Shown here piece after piece: positions 32,701 to 43,864 of a DNA stretch of 64,000 nt. Source of the stretch: Sclerotinia nivalis. Taxonomy: Eukaryota > Ascomycota > Leotiomycetes > Helotiales > Sclerotiniaceae. The stretch is taken from the NCBI GenBank assembly GCA_029531795.1, contig JAPEIS010000007.1:2480001-2544000 (forward strand), given 5' to 3'. Numbering within the stretch: position 1 is the first letter of the stretch; the number at the start of each line of letters is the position of its first letter. The notes beneath the pieces are model-generated. The model did no database searches and was not told the DNA's origin. It saw only the letters and a program-made list of their open reading frames with translations. The translations under genes were made by a program, and so were the position numbers.

Positions 32701-34458
32701 TCACCTTTGTGCCTTCCAAGCGTGCCAACCTGCTGCTACTCTTGTTTGTTTGATGCTTCTTTGAACCGGATCATGTTTGTGAGTATCATCAAGTATCTTC
32801 TTCGCATTTGCTTTTCGTATCTTCTCGAGACTCTTGACATATTTTCTTTGATCCTTGACCAATGCAACGTATTTCCCACCAAATCTGCGTTCTGCTATTT
32901 CGAACAGTTGTAATACCTCGTAGTCACGACCTCCTGCTTTACCTATGAAGTTTAATAAGCGGTCAAGATTTCCGTCAAGTTCCATCTTCTGCCGGAGGAA
33001 TCGTTCTTGTCGTGCTGGATCAATATCACCATATGCAAGGTTGTCCACACGCCATCCATATACTTGAGCTGCCTTTTGAGGGGCATGAGTAGGTGAGTAT
33101 TCTGGAGAGTGTAACGCTTCATAATATAATCGATCGACTCTTTCTGCACGTTCTTTGTATGCAATCGTATTGATTCCATCAGTCTTCTGATTGGACCTTA
33201 AAACTTTTGCCACCGAAATGAATTCCCCAGGGGACTTGACAATTTCTGCATACTTGAATAAATACTTCTCGTAGAGCGGTGTTTTGGTCCCTTTCCATAG
33301 CTCCGCGCGTCGATGATATATTTCGGCATGTGGAACTTCGAAGGTGCCGTCACTGTATGGCTCAATTTGCAACAATTTCTCCCAGAGATCATCCGCTTTT
33401 TGAAGGCGTGCAAAACGAGCTTCGCCGGTTTCATTGCGAGGCACATTGACAGCCAGGTTTGTGGCCGCCATTGATAGCACAAATGCAGATGTACAATCGA
33501 TTTTAAGTGCAAGTTCGAAACACGCGGAGGCTGCTTCGTGAGCGTCAGCCTCCCGGTGTCTTGTACCTAATATGCATAAACAGCTGGCCAAGTCGTCTGG
33601 TCCTGGAAGGGAATTTTGAAAGGAAACTTGTACGAGGGCACGTAGTTCCGGAAGTGTCTTCATCCAATTTGCTCTCCCCGTAAATTCTTCCCAGTCGGTG
33701 GCCGGGCCATTGATAATTCTACGGCGGTGACATAAATTCAACTTTTGCGGGGAATGAAACATATCTTCTGCTTCCTTCGCTTGACCCGCTAGTCCCAGGG
33801 CTGATTCAATGACGTCTTCAGTTGCTCCTCGACGTAAATACTTTAATGACCCAGCAAAGTCCTGCAAATCATACAAGATCAATCCATACTCGACCCAAAA
33901 ATCGTCAATAATATTTTCTCCGGCAATTTCTACCATTCGATCAACGGCAACCTTTGCTGCTGCAGGTTGCTTCAATTTGCGCAAGGCACGGCTTTGAAAG
34001 TAGAGACCCTTAGCACATTCCTCTAGTGATGGAGTTCTGAGGAATATATCGAGCGCTGCTCCAGGTCGATGATCGTTGAGCAGTGCCTCGATGGTCCAAA
34101 GCTTTTTTTCTGTATCGTCTGCCAGACCTGGCATTGCTTCTAAACGTTGATATATTTGGCTGGCTTCACTATAATGCTCTGTTTCAAACAATCCTTTAGC
34201 CAAGTGCCTCATAAGCAGTGCATGGTTTGGATTCTCGTGTAAATATCCCTGGGCAATAACTGCCGCGTCCTCAAACAATCCAGCGGATGATAATCCATTA
34301 ACACATACAATTGCATAATCGGGAGCTTCAGATGGTTCAACTGCAGTGTTTATTGATAGATTCGCACCTTCGAGTAAGGAAGAAGTTGAGGATGAGGACG
34401 TCAAGGGTGAAGGTTGGTCGCTAGAATCATGCGAATTAATAGAGAGCCTCGAGAACAT
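32701..34458 (-). CDS. TPR-repeat protein, 585 aa
   Basis: A single uninterrupted frame from ATG at 34458 to the stop at 32701. A Ser/Pro-rich N-terminus (residues about 1-35) precedes repeated helix pairs of tetratricopeptide type, such as AVIAQGYLHENPNHALLMRH, EASQIYQRLEAMPGLADDTE, AALDIFLRTPSLEECAKGLY and ASACFELALKIDCTSAFVLS. A conserved-looking C-terminal block contains GWRVDNLAYGDIDPARQERF and a basic helix with many Lys and Arg. TPR arrays are protein-interaction scaffolds. I cannot assign a complex. A possible 5' UTR intron (GTAGAT donor near 34543, TTTTAG acceptor near 34477) precedes the start. Confidence 0.85.
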   Translation of the reverse strand: MFSRLSINSHDSSDQPSPLTSSSSTSSLLEGANLSINTAVEPSEAPDYAIVCVNGLSSAGLFEDAAVIAQGYLHENPNHALLMRHLAKGLFETEHYSEASQIYQRLEAMPGLADDTEKKLWTIEALLNDHRPGAALDIFLRTPSLEECAKGLYFQSRALRKLKQPAAAKVAVDRMVEIAGENIIDDFWVEYGLILYDLQDFAGSLKYLRRGATEDVIESALGLAGQAKEAEDMFHSPQKLNLCHRRRIINGPATDWEEFTGRANWMKTLPELRALVQVSFQNSLPGPDDLASCLCILGTRHREADAHEAASACFELALKIDCTSAFVLSMAATNLAVNVPRNETGEARFARLQKADDLWEKLLQIEPYSDGTFEVPHAEIYHRRAELWKGTKTPLYEKYLFKYAEIVKSPGEFISVAKVLRSNQKTDGINTIAYKERAERVDRLYYEALHSPEYSPTHAPQKAAQVYGWRVDNLAYGDIDPARQERFLRQKMELDGNLDRLLNFIGKAGGRDYEVLQLFEIAERRFGGKYVALVKDQRKYVKSLEKIRKANAKKILDDTHKHDPVQRSIKQTRVAAGWHAWKAQR

Positions 34459-35809
34459 GGCAGCATAACGCTACTAAAATATATATTTATTCGATAAAAA
34501 TGGCTAAAAAATCAAGTTTGTAAAAGACGACGAAATTCATCTACCTTCAGAACGAAGTGTTGGAGAGGTGCGACATGGTTGAAACCATCAAGTCCGGAGT
34601 GTTTGCAAACGAGTTCATAATTCTTTGTTCTCCATATCATGGATGGCCAGTCTCGTCCTATTGTGACCGCACGAAAAAGCACACGATAATTTTGCACTAA
34701 AAGCGAAGGCTTGATGTGTAATAAGATTGAAATAAAAAATTACTAGCGCTTTGGACGAACAACTTACAAGTATAAAAAACGAAGCGGGGAGGAAAAGTTC
34801 CCCAGGAAAAGCAAAAGCAAAAATTGAAGGTGCCCTCAGATAAGCTCTCAAGTTCTCATTGCGAACACTTTTCCATCTTATTTAGCCCCAAGGCAGCGAT
34901 AAGACAGTAGGTTGGCCTGCAAATTTGGCTTTTTGGACACGTTTGGTCATCACCGGGCAAAGAAATAAACTCCCATGAACCTCCACATCGACACTATCGA
35001 AGTTTATAAGGGATGGTGACAAGAATGATTGAAAACATGAAACTAGATCTCGTTAGCACGGCCTTGACGTTACATGTTGAAAACTGGAGATCTTAATCAA
35101 ATCTGCTGCGTGAAAATATATGGTTGTGGATAAGAGATGAGATGGGTTTGTTCTTACCAAGCTACTCCGATTGAAAACTATTTTCCACTTTCAGCGATAA
35201 TTCTTGTGCAAATGTAATACCACAATCAATGCCCACGGCTTTCATTACTGATTTCTCAGTAACTTAATCGGCGAATAATCAAAACGGTAGAACATAGCGA
35301 ACATCTCAAGAGGAGCTGATTGTCGTCATTGTGGCTCGATCCAAATTATAGAACCATAACCTGCAACCACCAAACAAGAAAACAAAGGTAATCGAGGTGA
35401 TGAAATTGGAGGCCTGCTAAGATTTCTGTTCATTTATTCACACATTCCTAACCTTCTGATTTCTCAAAATGCTAAGTAGTGTAAGCTCAATGAGTGTTCT
35501 CGTCACTGCAGGTTGTTATTGAGATGAAATTGATATTCCAGGCGCGTGCTGAAATACTTACAACGCGTTGTCGCTTGGCTAAAAACATGCTAGAAAATGC
35601 ACTAGTAAAGCCTACCTAGGAACTTTACTTCCAGCAGCCTCGTGGGTCCAAGCTTAATTGTACAAGGTTAAACTGTGAGAGTAAATATAAATATAAATAT
35701 AAATATAAATATAAATATAAATATATATAACTTGACGCAGTTACTCCACCATATCTCAACCTCAAAGCCCCAATTACAATCATATAATCCACGGAGGCTC
35801 ATCGCAATC
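34459..35809. promoter_or_regulatory. Divergent intergenic region, TPR gene (minus) / ISY1 (plus)
   Basis: The 1.35-kb gap holds the promoters of both outward-reading genes. The left about 230 bp are probably TPR-gene leader. An AAATAT array lies about 80 bp before the ISY1 start. No other gene was supported, although a 27-codon ATG frame on the minus strand near 35250 looks protein-like and ends in TAG. Confidence 0.45.
35683..35724. repeat. AAATAT hexanucleotide microsatellite
   Basis: Seven units of ATAAAT in the ISY1 promoter. They offer overlapping TATA-like boxes about 90-130 bp before the ATG. Confidence 0.85.
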
Positions 35810-36658
35810 ATGGTAAGAGTATCACTTCAACTCTTTGCATAATGTCTGCTAACATTTCTAGGCACGTAATTCGGAGAAAGCCCAGTCGATGCTGTTCCGC
35901 TTCAGGGAAGCGCAACAAGCAGAATTAGGTATCATTGATGCTGGGCGGACGCGACGGCCAAAGATGATAACGGAAGTGTCATCTATACAAGCATGCGAAA
36001 AATGGAGAGGTCAGGTTCTGAAAGAGATCTCACGCAAAGTCAGCAAGATCCAGGATCCAAGTTTAAGTGACTTTATGATTCGAGATTTGAACGATGAAAT
36101 CAACAAGGCCATGAGGGAAAAATATATGTGGGAGGTACAAATCAAGAATCTAGGGGGCCCTAATTATATGCGGGGAGGAGGAAAAGTTTATGATGAAGAA
36201 GGACGGGAGATACCAGGTGGTGGGAAGGGTTATAGGTATGTATCCATGTGATACCGAATTATGTGCGAATGATGCTGATGGTAGATTCCGTGTCTAGGTA
36301 TTTTGGCCGTGCTAGAGAGCTACCTGGAGTCAAAGAAATGTTTGAGGCTGCAACGATAAAACCTCGCGAAGACCAACCTCTAGAATTAAGAGTAGACTTG
36401 CGAAAACAAGTTGATGCTTCGTATTATGGTTACAACCTCGACGAAGAAGACGGCACTTTACTAGATTATGAGATACAAAAGGAAAAGGAGGCTTATGAGA
36501 ACCTTCTGGAAGGCAAAGACAAGAAAGCACCGGATGGTTGGGAGCCATTACCAGGAGATGCAGGCGACGGCATAGGATGGAGACTACCCACAAGCGAAGA
36601 AGTTCAGGAAGAGCTCGTCGATAGACGACGAAGACGATTACTGGACAAACTGGGATGA
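35810..36658 (+). CDS. ISY1: Pre-mRNA splicing factor Isy1
   Basis: Three exons, 35810-35812, 35862-36235 and 36298-36658, with introns of 49 and 62 bp, yield 245 residues. The first coding exon is only the ATG, followed at once by GTAAGAG. The acceptor TTTCTAG leads into ARNSEKAQSMLFRFREAQQA, the highly conserved Isy1 N-terminus. Other family blocks are RRPKMITEVSSIQACEKWRG, DFMIRDLNDEINKAMREK, IKNLGGPNYMRGGGKVYD, KGYRYFGRARELPGVKEMFE and the C-terminal ELVDRRRRRLLDKLG. Isy1 belongs to the NineTeen complex-associated proteins and acts with Prp16 during the first catalytic step of splicing in the nucleus. Length agrees with fungal homologues. Confidence 0.95.
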
Positions 36659-37091
36659 CAGAACTTTACGGCCAAATTATAAAGCTTTTATTGCTTACCA
36701 AATACGAGAATTCAAATCGTCTACATTCCTAACTCCGGAGTGAGCCTTTCGATCATGACTAGATTCGAAACCCCGCAAAAATCCATATGAATTTATTATA
36801 TGTTATCACGACGAGCTTCGAGGATGTTTGTGAATACCAAGTTCTTTGAGCAACCTTAAGGCATATCTTTTCCCTGAGATATGCATTGTGTGCAGTTTTC
36901 ATGTCTCGGTAAACTTGATGAATCCATATTGTCAAAAAATCAAGGTGTCTAGTGGGCCAGGCCAATGTCCCAACATCCGTCTTAGTCCGATAACGCCAAA
37001 AATGATAATACACGGCACTCGAATACATGCGGAGATATCCTTATCTCTACCTTCCAAATGCCCTATCGCTCTTTACATGTTCTCAACTTCT
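36659..37091. other. Convergent intergenic DNA
   Basis: 433 bp between ISY1 (plus) and the 122-aa gene (minus). It contains both 3' UTRs. No gene is seen. Confidence 0.5.
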
Positions 37092-37508
37092 TCAAAGCAC
37101 GTATTGTGGAATACCCTTTATCCAAATCTCGTCGATATTACCCCGATACCGCTCAAATGCGACTTTCAATCCAAGACTGCTCAACTTGACTTCTGCAAGA
37201 ACATCCGACCCTGCTGTTGAGTTCAATGGCATGGATATGCGAACATTGTCCTTCTGCAAAGGACTTAGAGGGCGCTTGGGGATCTTAATACGAGTATGAT
37301 CGGCTGAAGTAATATCAGTAAACACTTCTTTGAACGAAACCGATCACATACCTTCGATGACTTTACGCTCCGTCTTTAATAGTTTTTGTGAGGATACATC
37401 ATAGACAATTGCATTCCTCGTCTCCCAGCTGTTGGTTCGTTTGGGTTTTTTCTCAATATAATCGTTCGTCGAAATAATCGATTCAGTGAGTCCTGAGGTC
37501 CTTGGCAT
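37092..37508 (-). CDS. Hypothetical protein, 122 aa, two exons
   Basis: Exon 1 (37508-37352, from MPRTSGLTES) and exon 2 (37303-37092, ending GIPQYVL at TGA) are joined across a 48-bp intron with GTATGT donor and CTTCAG acceptor. Frame is exact (157 + 212 nt). The N-terminal half is polar with Lys/Arg-rich KKPKRTNSWETR. The C-terminal half alternates hydrophobic and charged residues (VLAEVKLSSLGLKVAFERYR), like beta strands or an amphipathic helix. No signal peptide or known domain is present. More upstream exons are possible because minus-strand coding-like patches continue to about 38000. Confidence 0.5.
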
Positions 37509-38540
37509 AGTGAATATGAATAGTGAATGGCTGTATCACAGTGCAATTTCGGTGTGTAGTTAGATCGATTATCCAATTGATCGCTAACGTTGACCGTGGG
37601 AGAAAGGGGACATCTTCCTAACAATATACCAGATTTTTGTGAAAGCCTTGAGAGGCTCTGCAAGGCAGATTATCAAAAATTCGTCACGGGGCATAAATTT
37701 GTGGTGTCAGCGTTGCATCTCACCCTCTCCAGATTTATCCTACTATTGTTTCGCTCTCCCGTCAAAGCTGATCATCCATTCTCGTGGTCTGCCTTGCAAG
37801 GCAGATTGCTTCGAGATTTGGGCGGTTTGCCTCGTAAACTGCCCCCGTGTGTTACTTCATGTAGGCTATTGAACGCCAGCTTAGTTTCTTTCTTTGGCCA
37901 ATCGTTTCACAACGGTCTTCAAGGATTTAGCCACCGCTGCTTTGGTTTCATCAAAACCTCCGTCAGTGTCGACTTCGATAACACCTTGTGCCATTTTCTA
38001 TTTTCTACCGCACACCATTGAGAAGTCTTATCGTCAATGGTGGATGATTGGTGAGATTTGATGCAGCATGAACAAGGTATGAGTATTGAAGATCTGTCCT
38101 CATAAAGATTTACGGCACGACCCATCAGCAAGGCTGGAGGATAGATCAATACTTATCCAACCACAAAGTCTCCGTGTACCCTCCTTCGAACGGTCGCGAT
38201 TAGGGACAATGTGACTCGAGCCTTATCGTTCAAATTTCCACATTGGGTCACAATGGCCGCAGTTTGAAGAATTTTGCCACAAATGAAGACAATTGTCATA
38301 CATTAACCTATTGACTTCATAGTGATGCCTTACTCAGCCACCAGATTTCAATTGTTTTTGGGGGCATTTTGCCAAAACCCTAGTTGAAGCAGAGCCTCAT
38401 GCAAGTTCATGCAATTTGACTTGCAATTGCAGGCTGCAACCTTCACATTGGGAAGGTACTCAGGGAATCCCCAAGCACAAAAGTCGTGGGCCCCCCAGGA
38501 CTGGTTCGTTCAATCTCTTGAAAATTTGACCTGAATCATA
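37509..38540. other. Intergenic DNA with scattered coding-like patches
   Basis: On the minus strand, about 37862-37770 contains an open patch (HEVTHGGSLRGKPPKSRSN) that could be an exon, but no phase-compatible donor was found. A separate 37-codon ATG frame lies at 37881-37994. The right part is the promoter of the patatin gene. Confidence 0.35.
37881..37994 (-). CDS. Candidate 37-aa charged microprotein or first exon
   Basis: A short ATG frame ends in TAA and contains DTDGGFDETKAAVAKSLKTV followed by a Lys/Arg-rich end. The composition looks protein-like and helical. It may instead be the first exon of a longer gene whose next exon I could not place. Low confidence. Confidence 0.25.
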   Translation of the reverse strand: MAQGVIEVDTDGGFDETKAAVAKSLKTVVKRLAKERN

Positions 38541-40248
38541 ATGGATGGAAGGTCGTTGACACCGTGGAATCTAGACGTATCAAGACCCCGAGGACAATCA
38601 ATCAGCGATGGAACTTCACGTGGCTCCAGTCGTTCGAACTCGCTCATGGCCTCGTCGCTCATCACTCCAAATACTACTCCAACAAAACAAGCTGATCGAT
38701 CCATAAGTCATAGTCCAAGTAGCAGTACCTGTCGCGATAATCCTTGGAACAAGAAATATGTCCTTACACTAGGTATAACAAATATCCAGTTTTGACTCTA
38801 CAGACTCAACTAATCAAGACATACAGATGGTGGGGGTGTGCGTGGCTTATCCACTCTACTTATCATCCAACAACTTATGGTGCTTTGCAGCTCTTTCGAG
38901 CAGAGTCAAGATCCGCAGATCGAGTCAAGCTTTCATCCGCGTCCGTTTCAAGAAGGTCAAGGGTCAACGGTCGGCAACAAAAAATCAAGGAGTGCACAAT
39001 TTTTACCGGTTCATTATTTTGACTATGTCGGTAAGGGAATTTTCTACTTCTGTAGCATTAGCAGCTATGGACTAATGTCCCTACAGCAGGTACAAGTACT
39101 GGAGGGTTGATTGCTATAATGCTAAGCCGACTACGAATGAGCATCGATGACTGTATCCAAGAATACGAGAATTTAGGAGAGAAAATATTTGGTCAACCAC
39201 GAAAACTTTCAATGCGGGGTCCCATACCGTGGAACCGGGAAAAATACGACCATCGCAAACTCGAGGAGGTTATAAAGGATGTCGTCAAAAGGAGAGATTG
39301 GAAACAAGATCAAATTACAGACTCTGTTTATCCTTCTAACCCAGAGCGCTGTCGAACGTATGCCTCCAGATTCTCTTTAGCTTTACCTTACTAATGTGTT
39401 AAAGAATCGTGTTAGCAGTCAGAGAGAATGATTCTGCTAATGCGCCCTACCTCTTTCGAACATATGAGCATCTCAAATCACAATCCAACTATTATGAAGA
39501 ACTCAATCCGGGGCCCCCTCTCTATATCCCTATATGGCAGGTCGCTCGAGCAACAACTGCAGCACCGACATACTTTAAACCATCTCAAATCAACAACGAA
39601 CGGTTTGTAGATGGCGGATATGGCTATAATAACCCCACCTCGCGAACATTTGCAGAGGTCGAACAAGTTCATGGCAAAGGCACCATCGCCCTCACACTTA
39701 GCATCGGTACTGGTCGACCTACAAAAGTCCCGCCAATAGCCAGGCAGAATAGTGGACTCATAGGTCACTATCGACAAATGATTAAATATACCGCAGCTAC
39801 AACTACCGACTCGGAGCACATCCATGAACATGTAAAGGACCGGACCTCGGGTCGATGCACCTATGAGCGTCTCAACGTCGACGGTGGGCTCGGTGATATA
39901 AATCTTGGGGAATGGCGTATTCATAATAAGGAAAACATGACGCTCAAAACGATACGAGAACAGACGCTTGCATATCTCAATCAATCCGAGGTTCGTACAC
40001 AAATGGAGAAAGTAGCTAGAATTCTAGTGAAAAATCGACAAGAGAGGTCCAGGACTCTTAGATGGGATGTTGTGGCTACAGGTCATAGGTACCAGTGTCC
40101 TGAGAAATGTGACAAAGAGACGATCTTTACAAGGGAAGACGATTTGAGAGCCCATCTTTGTGGCGCTCATGGGTTTTCTAGTACCCCACGGGACTCGGAT
40201 GAGTTGGAGAAGGCGATTAGAAATGGGAGAATCTGGCATGCCGATTAG
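38541..40248 (+). CDS. Patatin-like phospholipase with C-terminal finger, 516 aa
   Basis: Four exons, 38541-38772, 38827-39030, 39087-39357 and 39405-40248, with introns of 54, 56 and 47 bp, keep frame throughout. After a Ser/Thr-rich N-terminus (about 70 residues), residues 78-85 read DGGGVRGL, the oxyanion-hole loop. The nucleophile elbow is GTSTG with Ser149. The dyad aspartate is in DGGYGYNNP at about Asp305. These are all catalytic elements of patatin-type lipid acyl hydrolases. The C-terminal about 50 residues contain CPEKC followed by HLCGAH, a C2H2-like spacing that is not part of patatin and may bind zinc. Fungal patatins of this type are often cytosolic and linked to signalling or incompatibility. 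The substrate is unknown. Confidence 0.9.
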
Positions 40249-41772
40249 AATGCCGTATTCGTTGTACCTCGAATTTCTTTACTTGTTTATGTATATTGCA
40301 TTTCTGGGAGAGATTTGATGGGGCAATAATGCAAGGAAATACGTCAGGGTTTGGTATTGGGGTGGTTGCGGGGAAAAGGATGGCGTTGATGTTTGATTTT
40401 AAGATACCACTTTTCTTTTCTTTATAGAGGCTCAATTCTCTTCTGATTGATTGTATTATTTTGTTGATCATGGAATCTATGTACATATCTATTCAAGCGA
40501 ATATAATATTGTCTACGATACTAGTTCTGAATGTACGTGCAGCTCCCTATGCACTTTGGATGAATACTACGTCAGTTTTCCTCTTTAAATTGCTCAGGTT
40601 GGAAGATATTGTCTACACCGCTAATAATCCGTCCAAATAATTTTACCAGCAACTCCGAAGTCGGATTCAAGATTCCGTGAAGTGCGCTGATGATCCGGGA
40701 CGAATATCACTGCAAATATGGTTCATCTAGAACTATGTCCTAATGTCCGGGGGCTAAATGATCCGGATAACTAGTCTTCTACAGTATATGGTGCTAGTCA
40801 GCCGACAATAACATATCATCCGAATTGTAGTACAGCACTTCATTCACACCATTGGGGCTGCAATGATTCAGCCATCTTCCTTCCATCCACAGTCGAAGGT
40901 ATGGTCGTATTGTAGTTTCATACAATGGTATAGAATTTAAAACAGCAAATAAGCTGCCATCTTTGTCCATCATGTACATACCATCTGCATACAATATCTT
41001 CCACCACAAGAACAAACACCTACCAACAATATCAAACCATCTAAATACCTATCCACCCAATAAACACAAAACCCACACGAACACAACTAACTCATGAACC
41101 AATAACCTAACAAGACCAAAACGATGGGTAGGATTCCACTTCACCACTACTAAACACTAAACAATACCGCTACATCTGCACACAACTTGAAAGAACAACT
41201 TCAACAGGCTGAACAACTTGAAAGAACAATTTCAACAGGCTGAACAACTTCAATAGGCTGAACAACTTCAACAGGCTGAACAACAGTAACGTCCTAGTTC
41301 CTGGGAGAAACGACATGCTATTGTTTTTGATGTACCATGTCGGCGTTTATATAAAATGAGACTGATCGTGATGCTGTGGATTGTATACATTTTGATCCCC
41401 CTTTCTCTTCTGAGAGTGGCATTGCATGATACTTTTGTTTGTCAATGTTACGCTCGCTAATGCAGACTATGCAGTGCTGAGAGTTGAAGTTTTTCTTGCT
41501 CCAAACAATCTTATTACTCTTTGAGAACTCTTCCTCATCCTTATCATTTAAGCAATCAAATTGGTTTTAGGTAGACATAAAATTAGAAGAATAGATCAAA
41601 TGCAGAAGGTATCAATTGTAGCCTCCACCCTTCATCAATTTTCTGGACATATACAATGTATCACTCATCCATTTTCACAAACATCTAAGTCCTCGCTTCC
41701 TCTGCCGTACGAAAAAAAAACCTCCCCAAACGCCACGCTCATGCAAATGCTATCTTTAATTCATTTCCCTCA
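40249..41772. other. Convergent intergenic DNA, 1.5 kb
   Basis: This lies between the patatin gene (plus) and the GT90 gene (minus). It holds a degenerate tandem repeat at 41183-41286. A 73-codon open patch at 40794-41015 on the minus strand has no start or splice support. Confidence 0.45.
41183..41286 (+). repeat. Degenerate CAACTT-CAACAGGCTGAA tandem repeat
   Basis: Units built on 'caacttcaacaggctgaa' occur four times, two of them extended by 'gaaagaa'. Read in one frame the units give Gln-Leu-Gln-Gln-Ala-Glu heptad-like repeats with a TAG in one unit. This could be the remnant of a coiled-coil coding sequence or a chance minisatellite. Confidence 0.7.
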
Positions 41773-43864
41773 TTACCCAAGTTGCTCTGGAAATGGATTT
41801 TTACTATCGTCCTTGTCCAACTCACTACCATCCCCAGAGTACCCTATCGTATCGCGATTATCGTCAATTACACGGGCGTATTCGATTAGAAGTCTGAAGA
41901 GATAGATCTATGTTTTGGTTCGATTAGCACCATCCATCCACTCTGAACTGCGTTCAAATGACGGATTAAACTCACCTCAATATCCTCTTTTCTCAAAACC
42001 TTATCCGCCCATTCTCTTCCTTGTCTCCCCAACTTTCGTGCCTCGAAATCATGTCTTTGTACATAAGGTTTACCATCTTTGCCTTTCGAGTTTGCATCTC
42101 CCAATCCAATTAAATATGTGAGGATACTATACAATTCGTCATATCGATTGTCTAACGGAACAAAATGTCTCCATGCAAATAATCGACTATCATGCCATTC
42201 CCTGAATATGGTACTTTTAATACCCAATCCCTTGCTTTTGAGAAATGCGTGCCAGCGGCCAGAGAACGAATGGCCGTCAACGTCGATGAGGAATTTACTT
42301 TTAAATTGGTCGGTGAGTTCCACATTAGGCTTGTAGGTCCAGACATCATCGTAGAAGCTGCAATTTGGTACACAGGAAGCGGCCTTAGTGAAGCCCGCAT
42401 CTGTGTATTTTGTGGCGAATTCGCTAGGTTGAAATTGGTCATAAAGTTTGTATGTACCTGGATTGTTCGGGTCCATGGCCATAATCTCCACATTCGTATC
42501 TTTCATAATGGTGCCGTTGGTGAGTAAAACTAGTCTTTGACGATGCATCTTCTTCCAAGTTTCTGCTGTATTAGTCCCACCAGAAGTGACACCTCTCCAA
42601 ATCATACTATCCGCTTTGTCGTCCCATCCTACGTCACCTGCCGGGTTGTAGGCATACCGAGCATCATTATACTCGTAGTATTTGTTCGCAGGAAAAAGAA
42701 TATCATTGTTGATATTCACTTTACATTCTCCAAATACAGGTAGTGGAAGCTTGCTGGCCGTTACTGTGCTGCTTGCATATAAAAACCCATGCAAATCTTG
42801 AACTTCGGGGCCGATTGTACAGAGATCAGAAGAAAGATTGAAATTTGTAATAAATCCTCCATGTGGACTTTTATAGGTGGCTTCAGCAGCAGATTTAGAC
42901 AGTGAGTCTCTGGCATGAGATTCCGGTGGGCAGGCTTCTTTTGCAATCAACATATATTGCTGACCAGGTGCTCTGAACCACTCTGGGTCTTTCAATAGAG
43001 GTTCAGTCTCTCCTTCATTGAATAAGAATGCCCCATTTTGCCACAATCCAGACATATTTTTAGTGAAATCAGCGACAGCTTCCGGCAACATAAGTCTACT
43101 TGCAGTTTCATTGGCAAGGAGAGCTTGCAAATCATTCCATGGTATCGCTAGCCGTGGTTGGTCTAACATGTTCATGGCAATATCCATGTCCGGCAGGTGT
43201 TGGACGAAGGGCTCAATCATATTTTGCATTGTCTTTGCCCTCCAACCTTCATTGCTCAACTTCCAAACTTTCCCAGATCGTATGTGGATTCCAGAAATTC
43301 CGTCATCATGATTGACATGGAGATGTGCCGCTTGAGATCGAATAATAGCGGGATCGACTCCCCAAAATGGACGTAGGTCATCCATGACTTGGTCAAAATC
43401 ATCAATATTATAGATGTGCCTATCCCGAGCATATTTATACCACTCCCTGAATTTCGGCGGTGGATGCCTTCCATATTTCCTTCTATATTTTGAAACGGTC
43501 TCCTTGAAAGTTTTCGATCTGCTTTCGTCATAAATTCGAAATGCTTCATCTGCCTCTTTCATAAGGGCAGCTATAGGATGTTGGTCTGCAATATCACCCA
43601 CCACCTCTTGACCTTGATGCGATGAGGGCGATTTTGTGGACTACACAAGATAATATTAGTTAAGTCAGAGGAGTTTGTTTCGGTAGAGGCGCAGAAAATA
43701 CTCACATCAGACTCGGGCTTATTTTTCAACCCTGGTATAGGAATCTTTTTCACATTTGATTGCACATCTGTGCCAGAGAGCATGGAAAGATTGAAAAGGA
43801 GGACTATAAGGCCAGTGACGACTAGAAAGAGGATAAACCGGCGCTGACCGCGATCAAGTCCCAT
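41773..43864 (-). CDS. GT90 (CAP10-like) glycosyltransferase, type II membrane protein
   Basis: Exons 43864-43706, 43640-41976 and 41907-41773, with introns of 65 and 68 bp, give 652 residues. A short basic N-terminus (GLDRGQRR) is followed by one hydrophobic helix at residues about 10-29, so it is a type II membrane protein, likely in the Golgi. The luminal part carries GT90 family blocks: KFREWYKYARDRHIYNIDDF, YNPAGDVGWDDKADSMIWRG, SGGTNTAETWKKMHRQRLVL, FLIDVDGHSFSGRWHAFLKS, IFREWHDSRLFAWRHFVPLD and a C-terminal EIYLFRLLIEYARV helix. In Cryptococcus the CAP10 family is linked to xylosyl transfer in capsule synthesis. In other fungi the acceptor is unknown. The third exon replaces an in-frame read-through and restores the conserved C-terminus. 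Confidence 0.9.

Noticed and set aside
40794..41015. 73-codon minus-strand open patch
   Set aside because: No ATG at the expected start, no neighbours to splice with, no known domain.
41183..41286. Possible CRISPR-like array
   Set aside because: Units are adjacent without unique spacers, and the window is eukaryotic.
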